Source: Zygnema cylindricum (Eukaryota; Streptophyta; Zygnematophyceae; Zygnematales; Zygnemataceae). From it: 64,000 bases of DNA. The stretch covers positions 36,930 to 100,929 of the forward strand of contig JBBHKE010000750.1 of the NCBI GenBank assembly GCA_037447655.1, given 5' to 3'. The notes below the pieces were generated by a model. It ran no database searches, was not told the origin of the DNA, and saw nothing but the letters and a program-made list of their open reading frames with translations. Below, in pieces: positions 48,404 to 59,157 of the stretch. Numbering within the stretch: position 1 is the first letter of the stretch; every line of letters starts with the position of its first letter. Made by a program: the position numbers and the translations under genes.

Positions 48404-49143
48404 ACTGAGGGTCTGATGCGTACCGAACAAAAAATTTGACGATGCGATTTTGGTCGGCGCCGATTCGCCCAATATCCTAACATTTCACTTTCGATGTAAG
48501 ACTGTTGTTTCGTATATAGTGTGGCTCGATTTTGTCGCGCGTGACGACGTGCATTTTTTTCATTTAATTTCAAATGACATGGTTCGTTTAATTATAACAT
48601 TTTTTTCGTTTCGTGCGTTATAATATTTATGTACGAAACTTATAGTACTTCAGTTTAAAATTGTTTCGTTTCACTATGCGTTTAAGTTTAATGTAACGAT
48701 TACACGACCAAATTTCAATTTAGCGGTTAAGTTCTCTCACCGTAGAGCTCACATAATGACAAAAAGTGACTGTCTGCAACACTTTTTATTTACATGTGGT
48801 TGCCGCAGTTTTGTTACCGTAAACGTGCGCCGACCGTGTGAATTGCTAAATTTATTATGAGGTCAACGTTCGCAAGCGCGGCATAATTTTAAGCGGTTGA
48901 AAAATATTTTCAAAGTCAAAGTTGTTCAACCGATTGACCGTCAAATTTGTACTCAATGGTGCTTTATTTGTACTTGTGTGTACTTCAAACATACGTTTTT
49001 TGACAAATGACGTAAGTGACTGTCCGCAACCAAAACTGTCACTGCCATTATCAATTCCCTTAAAATAGATAACACTAATTTGGATGCACATTTGCATTGT
49101 GCAGTCGGCCTGCCGCTATAGCCTATGTTCACATACTGTACTG

Positions 49144-49346
49144 TACACCGCGAATCGTTATTAGCGTTGAGAAATTATTAGTGTAAAGAAAAAATTAGGG
49201 TCATTCATTCTAATTTAGTGTTAGGAGACATGGCAGATTATGGTCCACGTCCTTAAATAGTGTAGTTTATTATATTTAAGGTATTAATGTCAACATTTTG
49301 GGGTGCGGATATAGAGTTCATAATGCTAATAACGATTCGCGGTGTA
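49144..49346. mobile_element. TA-MITE (199 bp)
   Basis: Ends CACCGCGAATCGTTATTAGC and inverse, flanked by TA. Interior GGCAGATTATGGTCCACGT is shared with the MITE at 58300-58500. Confidence 0.9.
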
Positions 49347-49349
49347 GTG

Positions 49350-50660
49350 GACAATTTAACACGTGTGAACATATTCGCGCGATTTTCCCTCGCCTTTATC
49401 ACTACGAATAAAATCTGAGAGCGCTTTTCCGTGTTGACGCCAGTCACTCTCCTGCGTCGACGACGTTAAATAGCTTTTTTTTTTTTCCTCTTCTTTAAGG
49501 GTTTTTTAGGGTTTTTTTAGCATTCTTTTTTTTGTAATTCGGTACGAAGTAACAAGCAGTGTCGTTCGAAATGACAAGTTTTGTACATTACACAATTTAG
49601 ACACCTGTTGAATTAGAGCACACTAATTAAACTGGACTTATATTAGCGTCGAGGAAAAAAAAGTAATATTTATTCTATTTTAGGTTCATGGGTCCGTAAT
49701 TTAGGGGCGCCGACACAATGTTAATAAAAATATAAGCGCTTCACGGTGAACTGTACGGTACATTACTGTACTGGCGATACTGGCCAGATGGTACAGTAAT
49801 TACTTGTACCTTCTAGGATTTATTTTTCCTGTACATAAAAATTTACCTTTTTCACATAGTCGTACCGCTTTCTGTATTATTACTGCGCGCTGGTGACGTC
49901 ATGACTGGTTACAGGGCTCGAATACCAATACACGGTTCGCAATTGTAACACGTGTTGGTTTGTGACGCCAGTTCCACATTTCCGTACAAAACGTCGTTGA
50001 TCAAAACGAGAAACTGTTTTTATTGGGCGAAAACATTTTTTCTCCATGTGAAAACATCCAGTATAAAATCACTGGAAACAAATTTCATCCGACTGATTAC
50101 GCTGTGTTATTCCGTGCGTTTTCAGTTTTGTTTCCTACTAAAATTTTCAGGTCAAAAGGAAATATTGTAAAATACTGATCGGCCGGTCAAGGATTTTCCT
50201 TTACCGACAAGTACCATACCGTACCGTACCGTACCGTATTATACCGGACCGTAGGTACAACAGTTCCACAAAGCTCGAACGAAATCCTGTAGGGAAAAAC
50301 AAGTAACTGTATTTAATTGGAGGGAAAGAACAGTGGTCTTTTCCATGTGAAAAATTCCAGTAGATAATCACGGAATCAATTTTTATATGCTGGTTACGCA
50401 CGGTTATTCCATGCAATGCAGTTTCATACGCCACGAAACTTGCCACGTCATTTGAAAGAATACTGATCGGACGCTGGAGATCTTAGTACTGTACTGTACT
50501 GAATCTTTGCAATTTTCGCGCTACGGACAAATGCTGAGAGGGGTGAGAGGAGGCACCGCACGCGTCCACGTCATCCCCCGTTCATTTCATTTTACGACGC
50601 GCCGCGCCACGTGGACATCGGGTCCATAAAAATGTTTAGGGTTTTTTCTCTACTGCACAG
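49350..50660. other. unassigned sequence
   Basis: GTAC-rich, with a (CCGTA)n pentamer run at about 50216-50237. Two related segments, near 49960-50120 and 50260-50420 in opposite orientation or diverged (TCCATGTGAAAA...CCAGTA), suggest an old duplication. No gene recognised. Confidence 0.4.
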
Positions 50661-50869
50661 TACACCGCTAATCACTATTAGCGTAGAAGTTTTTTTAGCG
50701 TATAGGAATAATTACCGTTATTAACGCTAATTGGGAATTTGGAAATTTTCAAACTAATTAGAAATTAGGGTTTTTCTTTTAATAGTATGGATAATTCTAT
50801 CTGAGAATTTGAGAAAAAAATAGCGGGACCGAATTTGCGTTCAATACGCTAATAGCGATTGGCGGTGTA
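50661..50869. mobile_element. TA-MITE, short family (205 bp)
   Basis: Ends CACCGCTAATCACTATTAGC and CGCTAATAGCGATTGGCGGTG, flanked by TA. First of a second back-to-back trio; three bases (CAG) separate its TA from the next. Confidence 0.9.
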
Positions 50870-50872
50870 CAG

Positions 50873-51492
50873 TACACCGCGAATCGTAATTAGAGTAATG
50901 AAAAAATTAGAGTAAAAAAACAAAAAAAAACAATTAGAGTAATGAACTCTAATATATGTGATAAAACTTTTTCACAGTCGAAGTTTACTCTAATTTATTT
51001 AAGTACTCTATATTGGGTTATGTCGGCAATAAATATCCGCGCTGAAATTATGAACATTAAATTAAGTGGACGTACAAAATCTGTCATTCCGTATAGTTTT
51101 GACGTCATTATGACGCTAGTATTATTTGTCGCGCTGAATGTCAGTTAATGTTCACACTGACGACGATGCTGTCGACGGACGAGATTTATGCGAACGGCTT
51201 TTTTTCGATGTGATTGATTTTTCGTTTAGTCCGATTTCACGTGCGAGCGCGATTGTATTAAATAATTATTTGTACCTTTTTCCTTAAAAAAGTACAATTT
51301 TGCACAGTCGAACGTCGTCCGTACTCCACACTATTTAAAACAAACCTATATTACAATTCTGTTACGCTAATTAAACTTACCTAAATTAGAATAATGAAAA
51401 AATTAGAATCGTTTACTCTATTTGATGTCATAGAGTCGAAATTTCGAGCGACCGAATTAGAGTAATTTACTCTAATTACGATTCGCGGTGTA
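50873..51492. mobile_element. TA-MITE, long family (616 bp)
   Basis: Ends CACCGCGAATCGTAATTAG and its perfect inverse, flanked by TA. It is the reverse orientation of the element at 9221-9841, with the same length to within a base, which defines the full-length family. Confidence 0.92.
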
Positions 51493-51495
51493 CTG

Positions 51496-52044
51496 TACAC
51501 CGTCAATCGCTATTAGAGTAAAGGAATAAATAGCGTAAAAAAAAATTAGTGTTATTAACACTAATCGGGAATTTTTTCTTTTTGATACTAACTAATCCCT
51601 AACTGTAATTTGGGTTGTCCTGAATAATAAATACCCGCCCTTTCGATGTCTACAGTAATCTGTGTAGCCGTACAAAATCTGACAATTCGTACGCCGTCGC
51701 GCTGTTCACACGGTCGACAGACGAACATATGAGAACGTGATTTTTGTCGACGAGTTTGCGTCTCTTTCTTCCAGTGCACATTCACATGTGTATCCAATAA
51801 TGTTAAGTGTCTTTTTATGCCTTTGTAATTCAAAAAGTACCATTTCGTACGGAGATGCCCTGTCCGTACGCCATACTATTTCCATCGCTGTGTATTTGAG
51901 TATTTTCCTTATTAACGCTAATTGAAAAAAACACCTAATTATAATAATGGAAAAAATATAATTATGGATTGTATTTCGGGTTTTTTTTTTTGAAAAAAGG
52001 GCACCGAATTGGCGTTATATACTCTAATAGCGATTGACGGTGTA
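51496..52044. mobile_element. TA-MITE (545 bp)
   Basis: Ends CACCGTCAATCGCTATTAG and perfect inverse CTAATAGCGATTGACGGTG, flanked by TA. Third of the trio; CTG separates it from the previous TA. Confidence 0.9.
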
Positions 52045-52104
52045 CCGTAGGTCTTTCTACGATTGTACGGTCTGTTCGTATGCGTCTGGACTTCTCACTA
52101 TTTG

Positions 52105-52887
52105 TAGAGGTACATCGCTGACTCCGCATCCCAGCCAACGAAGGCCAGAGCGCGTCCCAAGCAAGAAGGATGGAGAGGCCAGTTCAACCAAAGAGGCAGT
52201 CCACCCCTTTTGTACCCCCGGACTCAGATGGTTTACCATCGTGCTTTTTAATTTATCCTGTGTGCAAAATTTAAGAGGCAAAATTTAAGAGGCAGACCGA
52301 CCGCTCCAACCCAAAATCCAACTACGAGCTTTTTAACTGCAACAACTTAAATATACGCTATTGGAGCTGGAATTACCGCGGCTTCTGGCACCAGACTTGC
52401 CCTCCAATGGGTCTTCGTTAAGGGATTTAGATTGTACTTATTCCAATTAATAGACTCAAAGAGCTCAGTATTGTTATTTATTGTCACTACCTCCCTATGT
52501 CAGGATTGGGTAATTTGCGCGCCTGCTGCCTTCCTTGGATGTGGTAGTCTTTTCTTCCCTCTCCGGAATCGGACCCTAATTCTCTGTCACCCGTTACCAC
52601 CATGGTAAGCCTCTAACGTACCATCGAAAGTTGATAGAGTAAAAATTTGAATGGAAAATCGACAACGCAAGGCCGTGCGATTTGTGGAGTTATTATGATT
52701 CATCGCAATAACGGGCAAGCCCTATATTTACTACGGTTATCCGAGTAGTAAGGTACCATCAAATAAAGTATAGCCGATTTAATAAATCAGCCATTCGTAG
52801 TTTCACACTATAAAAGAGTTTATACTTAGACATGCATGGCTTAATCTTTGAGACAATCATATGACCTCTGGCAGGATCGACCAGGTA
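52105..52887 (-). pseudogene. 18S rRNA 5' fragment
   Basis: On the minus strand it starts at the 18S 5' end (TACCTGGTCGATCCTGCCAG, 52887) and runs through GCCATGCATGTCTAAGTA, ACCATGGTGGTAACGGGTGAC and GCGGTAATTCCAGCTCC to the CTGCCTCTTTGGT region (about 52190) and beyond. About 80 bases at 52203-52285 are inserted, with a duplicated GCCTCTTAAATTTTGC. The Viridiplantae-like sequence has many substitutions and ends within the first half of the gene. It is a dispersed rRNA pseudogene, independent of the array at 43500-44196 because it lacks that junction. Confidence 0.85.
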
Positions 52888-53160
52888 ACTCCTTCGTGTT
52901 GACGAGCGAAGGCGAGAAGGATCTCAAACGCGACGCCCGATCAACGAGAAGTGCTGAAAAAACAAACAAATGCACATTTGTGAAGAGTAACGGCAACCTG
53001 CGTTCCCCTCGCCAAATGTCTTCACGGCTTCGAAATTGGTTAAAAAGTTTCCCTCTGGTTTCTCCTCTTTGTTTTATTCAAAGAAATCCTGGTTCCCTTC
53101 TTGAGAGGGAATAATTTTCTATGTACCTCCTTTTTTTTTCACTGTTTCTTGAGGTAATTA

Positions 53161-53316
53161 ATGGCGCTCAATGTTTCTACTCATCTAGAAATTCATAAAA
53201 CAGTTTCTCATGTTTTTGTTAAACCGAATAAAATTAAACAAACCTTGGATACAGGACAGAAGGAAATTTTGTCTGTATCTGAGGCTTCCGAGGAAGCTCT
53301 TGGAAATTGCATGGAT
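53161..53316 (+). CDS. possible first exon of an unknown gene
   Basis: ATG opens a 52-codon frame (MALNVSTHLEIHKTVSHVFV ... ALGNCMD) that ends at a strong donor, GAT|GTAAGAG. The composition is balanced, unlike the flanking repeats. No homology recognised and no downstream exon found, so it may be chance. Confidence 0.2.
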
Positions 53317-53454
53317 GTAAGAGATATTCTTCCGTTATACAAGTTCAAGATACGGCGGTACGGAAGATTTTTGATTTTTGATTTTTTGCATTTTCTTTTC
53401 TTTATTTTTGAAATGATCGTTCAAAAATGTTTCCACGAGTTTAGTTTTAGGGTT

Positions 53455-53525
53455 TTAGGGAGGGAGGGAGGGAGGAGAGGGAGGGAGGGAGAGGGAGGGA
53501 GAGGGAGGGAGGGAGGTAGAGATGG
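53455..53525. repeat. GGGAGGGA purine microsatellite
   Basis: Imperfect GGGA/GGGAGA units right after a TTTTAGGGTTTTAGGG telomere-like motif. Confidence 0.9.
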
Positions 53526-54299
53526 ATAAAACTATGAAAAAAGAAGTAAAGAAGTAAACCAAATAAAGCGAAAAAGGAAAGGAGAACCAAAATAAAAATG
53601 TAGAAAATGGTAGTTAAAAAAAAACTGTTTGTTGGCAAATTTGGATACTTCACATCTTTTTTTTTTTTGTTGTTTTTTAATTCATATATAGATATTTTGT
53701 TTTTTATATGTACAAAAAATGATCCACATGTACGCACTGAGAGGAAAAACAATAAATAAATAAAGTAAAATACAAAAAAATTCCCAGGAATACCATAAAT
53801 TCTACAAATACCATAAACAGCATAATTACCATGTTTTGATTATATTGAACCTCTATATCTATAAGGACAGCAATGGTGCAATAATTCTCAATTCCCCACA
53901 TTAAATCATGGACATTCCACTCATATTTAGATATTCACTCATATTAGTTACAAAAAAATAAAAAACAAATCGTAAAAAAATTATAGAAAATCGGAAAAAA
54001 AATAAAAAAAAACATCTTATAAGAATTGAGAAAAATGTTGTAAAAAAACGTCCAAAATGATAAAAAATCATAAAAATCATCGAAATTTTTTCCTTAGAAT
54101 AATAACAGAAAACATCGCTGGCTTGAAATAAATTATAAGATATCTTTACATAATCTTTACACCTATTTTGTAAATTATAAATTACATACCACAAATTAAA
54201 TGCCATAAAAGGTTTTCACCTATCTTTTATTTCCAGAGATGTTTTGCAACTCTCTGGCTCGAATGCTCTGATAAAAACTACATATATATCCTAATTACC

Positions 54300-54540
54300 A
54301 TGTACAATCCCACCTCTCCCCCCCCCTGTCTCTCTCTCTCTCTCTCTCTCTTTTTCTCTCTCTCTCCCTCCCTCCCTCTTCCTCTCTCTCTCTCCCCTCA
54401 GCTCTCTCCCTGTATCCCTCGCTCACTTCACATCAACAATTTCACGTATCTTTCTCCCTCCCTCCCTCTCACTCCCTCTCCCTCTCCCTCTCACTCTCCC
54501 TCTCTCCCTCTCCCTCTCTCCCTCTCTATTGCGTACTCAT
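54300..54540. repeat. CT-rich microsatellite block
   Basis: CTCTCT and CCCTCTCC runs at 54314-54410 and 54455-54530. Confidence 0.9.
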
Positions 54541-54619
54541 TACTTCCAATCCTTCAATGCTATTCGAATAAATACAACTCCCTCCTTTCCTTCCCTCTCT
54601 AATCCCACTTAAGAATATC

Positions 54620-55095
54620 TTTCGGATACAAAAATCCCATTTAGTCCCGAAGTCGATTTCGACGGCATTCCATCCTATATTGTATCTCTCTCTCCCTCTC
54701 TCTCTATCACTCTCCCTCCCTCCATCCATCACTCTTGCGTGCTCTATATCTGCGTTCTTTGAGAACACAAAAGAACACAATTCCTAATCCCATTTTCAAA
54801 ATTCATTTCCGATGCAAAAACACCATTTAGTTTGGAAGTTGATTTCAGAGGGAATCCCTCGTAATATATATCGGCTCCAACCCAACTCTGTCTCTCCCCA
54901 ACTCTGTCTCTCCCTCTCCCCCTCAATCCCTCTCCCTCTCCCTCTCCTCATAATGAAGGAAAAAGCACAATTCCCTACTCCCAACTTTTTAAAAATTCCC
55001 TTCCGATGCGAAAACCCCATTTATTTCGGAAGTCGATTTCAGAGGCAATTCTTCATATATTCTATCGGCTCGAACCCAAATCTCTTTTCCCGCCA
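54620..55095. repeat. about 190-bp tandem repeat, three diverged units
   Basis: The segment CGATGCRAAAACMCCATTTA then GGAAGTYGATTTCAGAGG recurs at about 54640, 54825 and 55015, each followed by TATCGGCTCSAACCCAA-like sequence or a CT block. It overlaps the end of the minus-strand frame described next. Confidence 0.75.
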
Positions 55096-56233
55096 ATAAA
55101 ACCAAATAGCCCAATCCCAAAACCGATTTTGCAATTTCGGAAACGACAAAAAAACTGACTAAAAGAACCAAAGGAGCCACTCGAAGAAGCTGGTCCGATT
55201 TCATATTAAAAATCGACCAACGAGAACCTTTTGCAAAAGTCAACGACAATTGTACCGCATCAGGATTCGCGGTCAAAATAACAAAAAGAGCCCAAGCTTG
55301 GTCCAAAAACCAGCCCAACAAAAGTACGGACCAACAAGTACAAAGAAGAATCCCAAAGTTGAAACAAATTCGGAAAAACGGTAATGTCTCATTGGTCTCG
55401 GTCCATCGGTCGGCCAATACGGAGGTGCCACGTCGCACAATTTGGACACTATTTGGAGGATTTTGGGCATATATTGTCATAGCCCCCTTTTCTGATTCCA
55501 CTGCAAGTAAAGAATTTTCTGGTCGGGCAGCGAAACTTACCGGTCGGGCAGCCAGATTTTTGGCTCGGGCAGCTAAAACTTGACTCAAAAATTTGACACT
55601 TAATGTGAAAGCCAGAGCTACAATTATTGGAGTGGTCAAAAAGGGCACACGAAAGCCTTCAGGAAGGGAGAGCGAGGGAGGGAGAGAGAGGGCAGGGAAG
55701 GAAATATCAGGCAGAGAGAGAGGAGGGAAAGAGAGGGGAGGTAATGATATATTGGGTAAGGAAATATCAGGAATGGAAACGGATGGTACGGAAATGACAG
55801 GTACGGAAATGGAAGGGAGAGTGAGGGGAGGTACGGAAAAGGTAGGGAGAGAGAGGGGAGGTAAAGAAACAACAGGTACGGCGAGAGAAGGGAAAGTGAG
55901 GGGAGGGAGGGAAAATGTAGGTAAAGATTTGAGAGGGAGAGAGATGACAGGTAATGCAAAAACAGATGAAATTTTTCCTCTTGACTTAGTTGAATTTTGA
56001 TTCCACGGTAAATTTTGTTTCGAGGGTAAATTTCTTTTGGAGAAGTAGAAAGGCTTCTGGAAAACAGAAAGTTTCTTATCTTTAGAGGAATTATTGAAAA
56101 AAAATGATACCGCAGACGGGTTTTTACGGTACGGATTCCGTACTATATATTTATTTAGCGTAATCGTCCTTTTCACCGAAGACGAAACGGAATTAATTTT
56201 GAAACCGAATGGAGAAATTTGGGTTGGGTTCAT
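54989..56233 (-). CDS. candidate plastid-targeted multi-pass membrane protein
   Basis: An open minus-strand frame of 414 codons from ATG 56233 (an upstream in-frame ATG at 56287 lies close to the TATA box). In AT-rich DNA this length without stops suggests real coding. The N-terminal about 90 residues are rich in Ser, Asn, Lys, Arg and Phe with few acids, like a chloroplast transit peptide. Next come about 110 residues of a five-residue repeat with Pro at every fifth position (ISLPN, LSFPP, LSLPD types). Then come hydrophobic segments near FLTTPIIVALAFTLSVKFL, ICFNFGILLCTCWSVLLLGW and VAPLVLLVSFFVV. The last about 35 codons fall in the 190-bp tandem repeat, so the true end may be a splice site before it; no convincing GTRAG donor was seen. 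The family is not recognised, and function is unknown. Confidence 0.5.
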   Translation of the reverse strand: MNPTQISPFGFKINSVSSSVKRTITLNKYIVRNPYRKNPSAVSFFFNNSSKDKKLSVFQKPFYFSKRNLPSKQNLPWNQNSTKSRGKISSVFALPVISLPLKSLPTFSLPPLTFPSLAVPVVSLPPLSLPTFSVPPLTLPSISVPVISVPSVSIPDISLPNISLPPLSFPPLSLPDISFPALSLPPSLSLPEGFRVPFLTTPIIVALAFTLSVKFLSQVLAARAKNLAARPVSFAARPENSLLAVESEKGAMTIYAQNPPNSVQIVRRGTSVLADRWTETNETLPFFRICFNFGILLCTCWSVLLLGWFLDQAWALFVILTANPDAVQLSLTFAKGSRWSIFNMKSDQLLRVAPLVLLVSFFVVSEIAKSVLGLGYLVLLAGKEIWVRADRIYEELPLKSTSEINGVFASEGNF

Positions 56234-56339
56234 GACTGCACAGAAAGACGAAAAAAAAAATGTTATTAATTTGAAATCAAACGTCAATATAAGCTATTTA
56301 TTACGGATGAGAAGACAAAAAAAATTAAAAAAATGGATG

Positions 56340-56347
56340 TTTATATA
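56340..56347 (-). promoter_or_regulatory. TATA box for minus-strand membrane-protein gene
   Basis: TATATAAA on the minus strand, 53 bases before the ATG at 56287 and 107 before the preferred ATG at 56233. With a start about 30 bases downstream (about 56310), the inner ATG leaves a leader of about 75 bases. Confidence 0.5.
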
Positions 56348-56447
56348 ACAATCAGGAGAACCAAGTTAAATCCAAGGCACCCGAAACCATAAAATATAAT
56401 TAAGAAAAGATAGATACATCATTCTTACGAGGGGGGAAAAAAAAAAC

Positions 56448-56568
56448 GCTGACATCGTCAGGAGACAATTTGCTGAAGCCATCAGGAGGCACATTGATGA
56501 CGTCATCATAAGGCAAATTGCTGATATCATTTTAAGGCAATTTGCTGACGTCATCCAGAAGACAAAAT
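56448..56568. promoter_or_regulatory. five 24-bp repeats with TGACGTCA-like bZIP sites
   Basis: Five contiguous 24-bp units beginning GCTGAC, each carrying TGACGTCA or a variant (TGACATCG, TGAAGCCA, TGACGTCA, TGATATCA, TGACGTCA) followed by about AGGARGCAAATT. The palindrome TGACGTCA is the classic CRE/TGA-type bZIP site. The array lies 100-220 bases upstream of the minus-strand TATA box. Two units have the perfect site. An open minus frame across it gives an MTSANCLL-like octad, considered less likely to be protein. Confidence 0.55.
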
Positions 56569-56569
56569 C

Positions 56570-58261
56570 ATGAAGTTGACAACACAATGCTGAGAAAATA
56601 AAACTTGACAAACAAACAAAAAGAAAAATAAAGAAGGCAAGAGGAGAGCTTAATTCAAAGCAAAAAAAAAAGAAAAAAATGAGAGGACAGACATTATTTA
56701 GCAACCATTTGCCCAAAAAAACTTAAAAAAAAAAAAAAAAAACCAATTATCCCAAACTAAACTTCTGCCCGCCCAAGGAAAAAAAAAAGTTTTTAAAAAT
56801 TGAAATATATTTTAAAATAAATACACCGTAAAAAATTCAATTTAAAATTAAATACTATTATAAAAAACCGTAAAACACCATTTAAAGATGAACGACAGTG
56901 GCAAAAAAATCCAGCCAGATTTGTAATATTTACTGTAAAATAAAATTAATTATCTGAAAAATGTTGAGCGGTTAAAGAATACTGGAATAATAAAAAGAAA
57001 ACCCATTAAAAACGCACAAAACATTCATTACAAGAAAAGCACGAAAAAGCTGGAATAAAACACGGAATGGAGACATTTTAAAGAAGAAATCAAAAATTAC
57101 TGATCTGAACAATGAATAGAAAGAATAACAAAACCATAAACTAACAAGAGAGAGAAAAAACAAAAATATTAAACAAACAAAAAAAAACAACCTTCAGCAA
57201 GAATCTCCGTTGGTTCTGATTTTTTCAAAATGAAAGCTCAGAGATCCAAAACAATATTTTTAAATTAAATGGATGCGATCTTTTCAATTTCAGCGGTACT
57301 TGTAATAAGAAGGAAGAGAAAACTAAGAGATGTCATTTTTTCAAATTTCCCAAAATACTGGCTTTCTTGCATATAAGATTTTTTTTTGTCTTCTAGCGGT
57401 TATAGTATAAATAAACGTCACAGTTTAGCGTAATCCACCAGAAAAATGTAATTCACGTACAAATTCGTACAGTTTGTCTTACGAAATCGTACAGTTTTTT
57501 GTAAAATTCCTATGATCGGCGTCTTTCGTACAGTTTTGTACAAGTCGTACCATTCCCTTAGTACAGGGAGGTGCTTCCCTTGTAGCCTTGAAGCTACTAC
57601 CAAATTCCTGTAACTTGATGCAGCTTCAAACTTGTAACTTTTTGAAAGGATCTGGAACAGAATCTATCTCTCTTAGCCGTCAGATTCCACATCGCAGGTT
57701 GACGAGCTGAATCGTAGCCGTCCGTACGAAATTGACTGGAATCAAGCAACTCCTGGTGGCCAGGAGTTTGTGGACGCTTCATTGCAGGAATTTCCGAGTT
57801 TTCTGGAATAGATCTCGGCCGTTGGATTTTATTTGATGTCACTTAAAAAGGAATTATCGCATCCGTCGAATTGCTTTTTCTGTTTTTTACGGAATTGGTG
57901 GCCTGTAGGATGCTCGTTTACCGTTGGACTATATATAGACTCATCTTTTGATGAATCTCAGCCGTCTATTATTGGCCTTCGCATCTGGCCTTGTTTCTGC
58001 TGGTTGGTCGATTCGATAGGTCACGAGATGCACCTCCACAGTCAGATCGGGAGATGCTTTACTCAAAGCTGCTCAATTCTTTCATCTGAATCCGATTCGA
58101 CCGATCTATTTGTACGGTTGTGCCTCGTTCATTTTTGGTAGAATTCGATTCCGGCGGTTGAGATTGATCCTAACTGGGAAAACCAATCGTAGCCGTTTAT
58201 CTAATGCATCAAACTGAAACACCATAGAGCCGATCGGCGGATCTGCAAGAAATCAGTATAG
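56570..58261. other. intergenic, unassigned
   Basis: AT-rich to about 57350. From 57640 to 58200 several copies of an AATCTYAGCCGTC/CGGCCGTTGG-like word occur (about 57712, 57817, 57958, 58185), which may be a degenerate repeat. No exon recognised. Confidence 0.4.
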
Positions 58262-58701
58262 TACACCGTGTATCGCTATTACTGTACTGTACAGTACTGT
58301 ACACCGCCAATCGCTATTAGAGTCAAGGATTAAATAGCGTCAAAAAAAAATAGCGTTATTGATTATAATTTAGTGCCTGAGACGTGGCAGATTATGGTCC
58401 ACGTACTTAAATAGCGTTGTTAATTCCATTTCAGGTTTTGGGGTCAAAATTTAGGGGCACCGAATTAGCGTTACACACTCTAATAGCGATTGGCGGTGTA
58501 GTGTTAATATTTTTTCGTCAAAAAAGACATCATTTACCCGTACACACTTGTCCGATTTTCACATGGAGAGCGCCAATCGGAAGGTGAGAATCTTGAATTT
58601 CAATCGAAACCGTCAGATCTACAATCTGACAAGGGTGTACCGAAAAGAATGTTTTAAGTGGCAAAAAAGAAATATCAACACTAATAGTGATACGCGGTGT
58701 A
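58262..58701. mobile_element. TA-MITE (outer), carrying an inner MITE
   Basis: Outer ends CACCGTGTATCGCTATTA and inverse CTAATAGTGATACGCGGTG, flanked by TA. The inner MITE at 58300-58500 lies 36 bases from its left end, so the outer element without it is about 235 bp. Confidence 0.75.
58300..58500. mobile_element. TA-MITE (inner, 197 bp)
   Basis: Ends CACCGCCAATCGCTATTAG and perfect inverse, TA on both sides. Interior matches the MITE at 49144-49346. Confidence 0.9.
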
Positions 58702-58841
58702 ATGTATGTTATTCCATCGGGATATGACTTTGGCCATATGACATTTTGCCGTTGACTAACGAAACGATCTTTGACTCGTATATCATCATAAAAAAAAGTA
58801 AAAATCATCAAAATCCGCGAACAAAAAAATAATAGACTACC

Positions 58842-58875
58842 GTACAATACTATACTGTGCAGTACAGTATTGTAC
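58842..58875. repeat. 34-bp near-perfect palindrome
   Basis: Arms GTACAATACTATACTGT and GCAGTACAGTATTGTAC are inverse with two mismatched positions. It lies about 1 kb upstream of the nCBP start. Confidence 0.8.
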
Positions 58876-59061
58876 TACGAATCTACAATAGTTTATAGAA
58901 ATCAGCTGTTCGAAAGGTCAAACTATGAAAGGTACGATGACATCATAGGAGAGTGATGACGTTGGAAACGTCTGAACTGTGTGAGAGCGTCCCCTGTTGC
59001 AACTGTCGGAACTTCTAACAGACATGTGATCGATTACGTCGGTACGGAACACTACGGACAA

Positions 59062-59157
59062 CAGAGGTCACAATAGTCAATAGGGGCACCCAAATCCGTA
59101 CCTAATTCATACCCGGCCTTCGTACTTTCGTACCTCCGTACCTGATTGTGACCTCTG
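59062..59157. mobile_element. 96-bp miniature hAT-like element
   Basis: It starts CAGAGGTCACAATAG and ends ATTGTGACCTCTG, close to the termini of the element at 46238-48403. It is flanked by 8-bp repeats ACGGACAA / ACGGACGG (6 of 8 identical). Confidence 0.7.

Larger units (their letters stand above)
44905..49000. mobile_element. long inverted-repeat element hosting two later insertions
   Basis: The segment 44915-45223 (GAAGTACACACAGGTACAAA ... TTACATTGAAC) is the reverse complement, with modest divergence, of about 48690-48990. Similarity weakens but continues inward past each arm (GTGAAACGAAAC, CTGAAGT). With the Harbinger-like (45224-46000) and hAT-like (46238-48403) insertions removed, the host would be about 1.3 kb, mostly two inverted arms, as in foldback or MULE-type elements. 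Target duplications at its outer ends were not found. Confidence 0.65.

Noticed and set aside
55593-56000. Plus-strand 135-codon Gly/Glu/Arg frame
   Set aside because: Antisense shadow of the proline-pentad region; the minus frame is three times longer and has a targeting-like start and hydrophobic segments.
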